A stretch of 64,000 nucleotides of DNA from Callorhinus ursinus (lineage: Eukaryota; Chordata; Mammalia; Carnivora; Otariidae), in the NCBI RefSeq assembly GCF_003265705.1, contig NW_020312895.1, positions 62,001-126,000 of the forward strand, in the 5' to 3' direction. Shown one piece after another: positions 58,735 through 64,000 of the stretch; the stretch's first letter is position 1; each line of letters begins with the position of its first letter. The notes under the pieces are model-generated. The model was not told where the DNA came from, made no database searches, and saw only the letters and a list, made by a program, of their open reading frames with translations. A program made the position numbers and the translations under genes.

Positions 58735-61700
58735 ATGGCACTAAATTCATACCTTTCAATAGTTACCCTGAATGTAAATGGGCTAAATGCCCCAATCAAA
58801 AGACTCAGGCTATCACACTGGATTAAAAAACAAGAACCATCGATATGCTGTCTGCAAGAGACTTATTTTAGACCCAAAGACACCCCCAGATTCAAAGTGA
58901 GGGGGTGGAAAACCATTTACCATGCTAATGGACACCAAAAGAAAGCTGGGGTGGCAATCCTTATATCAGACAAATTAGATTTTAAAACAAAGACTGTAAT
59001 AAGAGATGAGGAAGGACACTATATCCTACTTAAAGGGTCTATCCAACAAGAAGATCTAACAATTGTAAGTATCTATGCCCCTAACATGGGAGCAGCCCAT
59101 TATATAAGGCAATTAATAACAAAAGCAAAGAAACAGATTGACAACAATACAATAATAGTGGGAGACTTTAACACCTCCCTCATGAAATGGACAGATCATC
59201 TAAGTAAAAGATCAACAAGGAAATAAAGACTTTAAATGACACACTGGATCAAATGGACTTCACAGACATATTCAGAACATTCCATCCCAAAGCAACAGAA
59301 TACACATTCTTCTCTAGTGCCCATAGAACATTCTCCAGAATAGATCACATCCTAGGTCACAAATCAGGTCTCAACCAGTACGAAAAGATTGGGATTATTC
59401 CCTGCATATTTTCAGACCACAATGCTGGGAAACTAGACTCAATTACAAGAGGAAAGTCAGAAGGAACTCAAATACACGGAGACTAAAGAGCATCCTACTA
59501 AGAATGAATGGGTCAACCAGGAAATTAAAGAAGAATTAAAAAAATTCATGGAAACCAGTGAAAATGAAAACACAACTGTCCAAAATCTTTGGGATGCAGC
59601 AAAGGCAGTCCTAAAAGGAAAGTATATAGCAATACAAGCCTTTCTTAAGAAACAAGAAAGGTCTCAAATACACAACCTAAACCTACACCTAAAGGAGCTG
59701 GAGAGAGAACAGCAAATAAAGCCTAAACCCAGCAGGAGAAGAGAAATCATAAAGATCAGAGCAGAAATCAATGAAATAGAAACCAAAAGAACAGTAGAAC
59801 AGATCAACAAAACTAGGAGCTGGTTCTTTGAAAAATTAACAAGATTGATAAACCCCTGGCCAGACTGATCCAAAAGAAAAGAGAAATGACGCAAGTCAAC
59901 AAAATCATGAATGAAAGCGGAGAGATCACAACCACGACCAAAGAAATACAAACAATTATAAGAACATATTATGAGCAACTCTATGCCAGCAAATTAGATA
60001 ACCTGGAAGAAATGGATGCATTCCTAGAGATGTATCGACTACAAAATTGAATGAGGAAGAAATAGAAAACCTGAACAGACCTATAACCACTAAGGAAATT
60101 GAAGCAGTCATCAAAAATTTCCCAAGAAACAAAAGCCCAGGGCCAGATGGCTTCCCAGGGGAATTCTATCAGACATTTCAAGAAGAATTAATACCTATTC
60201 TCCTGAAACTGTTCCAAAAAATAGAAATGGAAGGAAAACTTCCAAATTCCTTTTATGAGGCCACCATTACCTTGATCCCAAAACCATACAAAGACCCCAT
60301 CAAAAAGGAGAATTACAGACCAATATCCTTGATGAACATGGATGCAAAAATTCTCACCAAATTACTAGCCAATAGGATCCAACAGTACATTAAAAGGATT
60401 ATTCACCACAACGAAGTGGGATTTATCCCTGGGCTGCAAGGCTGGTTCAACATCCGCAAATCAATCAACTTGATACAATACATTAACAAAAGAAAGAACA
60501 AGAATCAAATGATCCTCTCAATAGATGCAGAAAAAGCATTTGACAAAGTACAGCATCCTTTCTTGATCAAAACTCTTCAGAGTATAGGGATAGAGGGTAC
60601 ATACCTCAATATCATAAAAGCCATCTATGAAAAACCTATAGCCAATATCATTCTCAATGGGGAAAAACTGAGAGCTTTCCCCCTGAGGTCAGGAATGCGG
60701 CAGGGATGTCCACTATCACCACTGCTATTCAACATAGTATTAGAAGTCCTAGCCACAGCAATCAGACAACAAAAAGAAATCAAAGGCATCCAAATCGGCA
60801 AAGAGGAAGTCAAGCTCTCACTCTTTGCAGATGATATGATACTTTATGTGGAAAACCCAAAAGACTCCACCCCCAAACTGCTAGAACTCATACAGGAATT
60901 CAGTCAAGTAGCAGGCTATAAAATCAATGCACAGAAATCAGTGGCATTCCTATACACCAACAACAAGACAGAAGAGAGAGAAATTAAGGAGTCAATCCCA
61001 TTTACAATTGCACCCAAAACCATAAGATACCTAGGAATAAATCTAACCAAAGAGGCAAAGGATCTGTACTCAGAAAACTGTAAAATACTCAAGAAAGAAA
61101 TGGAGGAAGACACAAAGAAGTGGAAAAACGTTCCATGCTCATGGCTTGGAAGAACCAACATTGTGAAGATGTCAATGCTACCTAGAGCAATCTACGCATT
61201 CAATGCAATCCCCATCAAAATACCACCCACTTTTTTCAAAGAAATGGAACAAATAATCCTAAAATTTGTATGGAACCAGAAGAGACCCCGAATAGCCAGA
61301 GGAATGTTGAAAAAGAAAAGCAAAGCTGGTGGCATCACAATTCCGGACTTCCAGCTCTATTACAAAGCTGTCATCATCAAGACAGTATGGTACTGGAACA
61401 AAAACAGACACATAGTTCAATGGAACAGAATCGAGAGCCCAGAAATGGACCCTCAACTCTATGGTCAACTCATCTTTGACAAAGCAGGAAAGAATGTGCA
61501 ATGGAAAAAAGACAGTCTCTTCAACAAATGGTGTTGGGAAAATTGGACAGCCACATGCAGAAGAATGAAACTGGACCATTTCCTTACACCACACACAAAA
61601 ATAGACTCCAAATGGTTGAAAGACCTAAACGTGAGACAGGAGTCCATCAAAATCCTAAAGGAGAACACAGGCAGCAACCTCTTCGACCTCAGCCGCAGCA

Positions 61701-62528
61701 ACTTCTTCCTAGAAACATCTCCAAAGCAAGGGAAGCAAGGGCAAAAATGAACTATTGGGATTTCATCAAGATAAAAAGCTTTTGCACAGCAAAAGAAACA
61801 GTCCACAAAACCAAAAGATAACTGACAGAATGGGAGAAGATATTTGCAAATGACATATCAGATAAAGGGCTAGTATCCAAAATCTATAAAGAACTTATCA
61901 AACTCAACACCCAAAGAACAAATAATCCAATCATAAAATGGGCAGAAGACACGAACAGACATTTTTCCAAAGAAGACATCCAAATGGCCAACAGACACAT
62001 GAAAAAGTGCTCAACATCACTTGACATCAGGGAAATCCAAATCAAAACCTCAATGAGATACCACCTCACACCAGTCAGAATGGCTAAAATTAACAAGTCA
62101 GGAAACGACAGATGTTGGTGGGGATGCAGAGAAAGGGAAACGCTCCTACACTGTTGGTGGGAATGCGAGCTGGTGCAGCCACTCTGGAAAACAGTATGGA
62201 GGTTCCTCAGAAAGTTGAAAATAGAGCTACCCTATGATGCAGCAATTGCACTATTGGGTATTTACCCCAAAGATACAAATGTAGGGATCCAAAGGGGTAT
62301 GTGCACCGCAATGTTTATAGCAGCAATGTCCACAATAGCCAAACTGTGGAAAGAGCCAAGATGTCCATTGACAGATGAATGGATAAAGAAGATGTGGTAT
62401 ATATACACAATGGAATAGTATGGAGCCATCAAAAGGAATGAGATCTTGCCATTTGCAACGACGTGGATGGAACTGGAGGGTGTTATGCTGAGTGAGATAA
62501 GTCAATCAGAGAAAGACATGTATCATAT
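58735..62528 (+). pseudogene. L1 ORF2p, frameshifted
   Basis: Endonuclease and reverse transcriptase of L1. Segments are in different frames: 58735-59190 (endonuclease N-terminus, LNVNGLN, QETYF, IYAPN, GDFNTS), 59253-59486 (SDHNA), 59548-59868, 60047-61750 (RT with intact F-A-D-D near 60826-60837, then the thumb), and 61750-62418 (Cys/His zinc-knuckle, RCWWGC...LLHCWWEC). Frameshifts lie near 59190-59250, 59450-59540, 59840, 60030 and 61735; TAG at 62416 cuts the C-terminus. The RT core is one uninterrupted 567-codon frame. Confidence 0.93.
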
Positions 62529-62994
62529 GACCTCACGGATATGAGGAATTCTTAATCTCAGGAAACAAAACTGAGTGTTGCTGGAGTGGTGGGGGGTGGG
62601 AGGGATGGGGTGGCTGGGTGATAGACATTGGGGTGGGTATGTGCTATGGCGAGCGCTGTGAATTGTGCAAGACTGTTGAATCACAGATCTGTACCTCTGA
62701 AACAAATAATGCAATATATGTCAAGAAAAAAAAAAGAAGATAGCAGGAGGGGAAGAATGAGGGGAGTAAGTTGGAGGGGGAGACGAACCAGGAGAGACGA
62801 TGGACTCTGAAAAACAAACTGAGGGTTCTAGAGGGAAGGGGGGGATGGGGGGATGGGTTAGCCTGGTGATGGGTATTAAAGAGGGCACGTTCTGCGTGGA
62901 GCACTGGGTGTTATGCACAAACAATGAATCATGGAACACTACATCAAAAACTAATGATGTAATGTATGGCGATTAACATAACGATAAAAAATTT

Positions 62995-63475
62995 AAGGAA
63001 AAAAAGAATAAAGAAGATGTGGTCCATAGATACAATGGAATATTACTCAGTCATCAGAAAGGATGAAAACTCTTGTGTCAACATGGATGGGATTGGAGGA
63101 GATTATGCTAAGTGAAATAAGTCAAGCAAAGAAAGTTAATTATCCTATGGTTTCACTTATTTTTGGAACATAAAGAATAGCATGGAGGACATTAGGAGAA
63201 GGAAGGGAAAAATGAAGCGGGGAGAATCAGACGAGGAGACAAACCATGAGAGACTATGGACTCCAAGAAACAAACTTAGGGTTTTAGAGGAGTTAGGGGT
63301 GGGGGGTGGGTTAGCCCACTGATGGGTATTAAGGAGGGCACGTATTGCATGGAGCACTGGGTGTTATACACAAACAATGAATCATGGAACACTACATCAA
63401 AAACTAATGATGTACTGTATGGTGACTAACATAACATCATAAATAAATAAATAAATAAATAAATAAAGTTAGAAA
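62995..63475 (+). mobile_element. L1 3' end, tandem to the large L1
   Basis: ORF2 C-terminal text (ATAAAGAAGATGTGGTCC), 3' UTR, and a tail of seven or so AAAT units (63441-63467). It starts where the large L1 tail stops. Confidence 0.9.
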
Positions 63476-63479
63476 AGAA

Positions 63480-64000
63480 ATTTAAAAAAGGAAACAGTTG
63501 ACAAACCAAAAGACAACTGGCAGAATGGGAGAGGATATTTGCAAATGACATATCAGATAAAGGGCTAGTATCCAAAATCTAGAAAGAACTTATAAACTCA
63601 ACACCCAAAGAACAAATAATCCAACTAAGAACACTACATCAAAAACTAATGAAGTACTATATGTTGGCTAATTGAATCTAAATAAATAAAAAAAGAAAGA
63701 AATGGGCAGAAGACATGACCAGACATTACTCCAAAGAAGACATACAAATGGCCAACAGACACATTAAAAAATGTTCCACATCACTTGCCATCAGGGAAAT
63801 ACAAATCAAAACCACAATGAAATACCAGCTCACACTAGTCAGAATGTCTAAAATTAACAAGTCAGGAAATGACAGTTGTTGGTGAGGATGCCAAGAAAGG
63901 GGAAACCCTCCTACACTGTTGGTGGGAATGGAAGTTGGTGCAACCACTATAGAAAACAGTATGGAGGTTCCTCAAAAAGTTGAAAATAGAGCTACCCTAT
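63480..64000 (+). mobile_element. L1 ORF2 C-terminal fragment reaching the right edge
   Basis: Starts GAAACAGTTGACAAACCAAA and ends in [15 protein letters not shown] coding sequence at the edge. A short L1 tail interrupts it near 63630-63698. Confidence 0.9.
63630..63698 (+). mobile_element. Ultra-short (about 65 bp) L1 3'-tail insertion
   Basis: The host L1 text AATAATCCAA...AAGAAATGGGCAG is split by ACACTACATCAAAAACTAAT through AATCTAAATAAATAAAAAAAG. The duplication is only about 5 bp (AAGAA). Confidence 0.82.

Larger units (their letters stand above)
55954..62990 (+). mobile_element. Near full-length L1 (5' UTR, ORF1, ORF2, 3' UTR)
   Basis: About 7.0 kb. The CpG-rich 5' UTR is at 55954-57756, ORF1 at 57757-58653, ORF2 from 58735 to about 62528, and the 3' UTR to an A-rich tail near 62990. 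Both coding frames are damaged, so autonomous retrotransposition is unlikely. No clear target-site duplication was seen, and the 5' boundary cuts a SINE. Confidence 0.94.

Overview
The window is mammalian nuclear DNA, very probably from a carnivoran. It holds many tRNA-derived CAN-SINE copies on both strands (body opening GGTGGCTCAG, A-rich tail with AATAAAATCTTT) and many layers of one carnivore-type L1 family. Coding sequence is sparse and split by GT-AG introns; there are no bacterial operons, CRISPR arrays or RNA operons. The repeat style suggests a caniform carnivore, but this is inference.

Two cytochrome P450 family 2 genes lie head to tail on the minus strand. The right-hand one (38,899-48,388) is a complete nine-exon CYP2E1. 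Every exon joins in phase at GT-AG sites into a 494-residue protein, with an intact haem cysteine at 437, Thr303, the ExxR motif, a TATA box and an HNF1-like site. The left-hand one (2,822-9,935) shows exons 1-6 of a different CYP2 gene, CYP2C/CYP2C23-like rather than CYP2E. All six exons are open, in phase and have the standard CYP2 exon lengths; exons 7-9 are not in the window and would lie past its left edge. Both products would be haem-thiolate mono-oxygenases of the endoplasmic reticulum membrane.

The 28.7 kb between the genes is mostly retrotransposon. There is an L1 3' fragment at 11.2-12.3 kb, an old L1 (about 22.4-28.9 kb) split by an antisense L1 that itself carries a SINE, and an ancient L1M (about 29.9-34.3 kb) split by at least five later insertions. 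These are followed by MaLR LTR material (34.3 and 35.1-36.6 kb) and another L1 3' end. Several L1s show the 5' inversion left by twin priming. Several others are only 65-170 bp of 3' end, three with clear target-site duplications.

Upstream of CYP2E1 (48.5-64 kb) are about 3 kb of unrecognised sequence with two SINEs, then a nested L1 stack (51.7-55.4 kb), a near full-length L1 (about 55.95-62.99 kb) with one nonsense codon in ORF1 and several breaks in ORF2, and more L1 3' fragments to the right edge. CYP2E1 intron 2 also contains a G-rich minisatellite and a 390 bp purine tract. No wholly new system was found; the best lead is the uncharacterised CYP2C-like gene beside CYP2E1.
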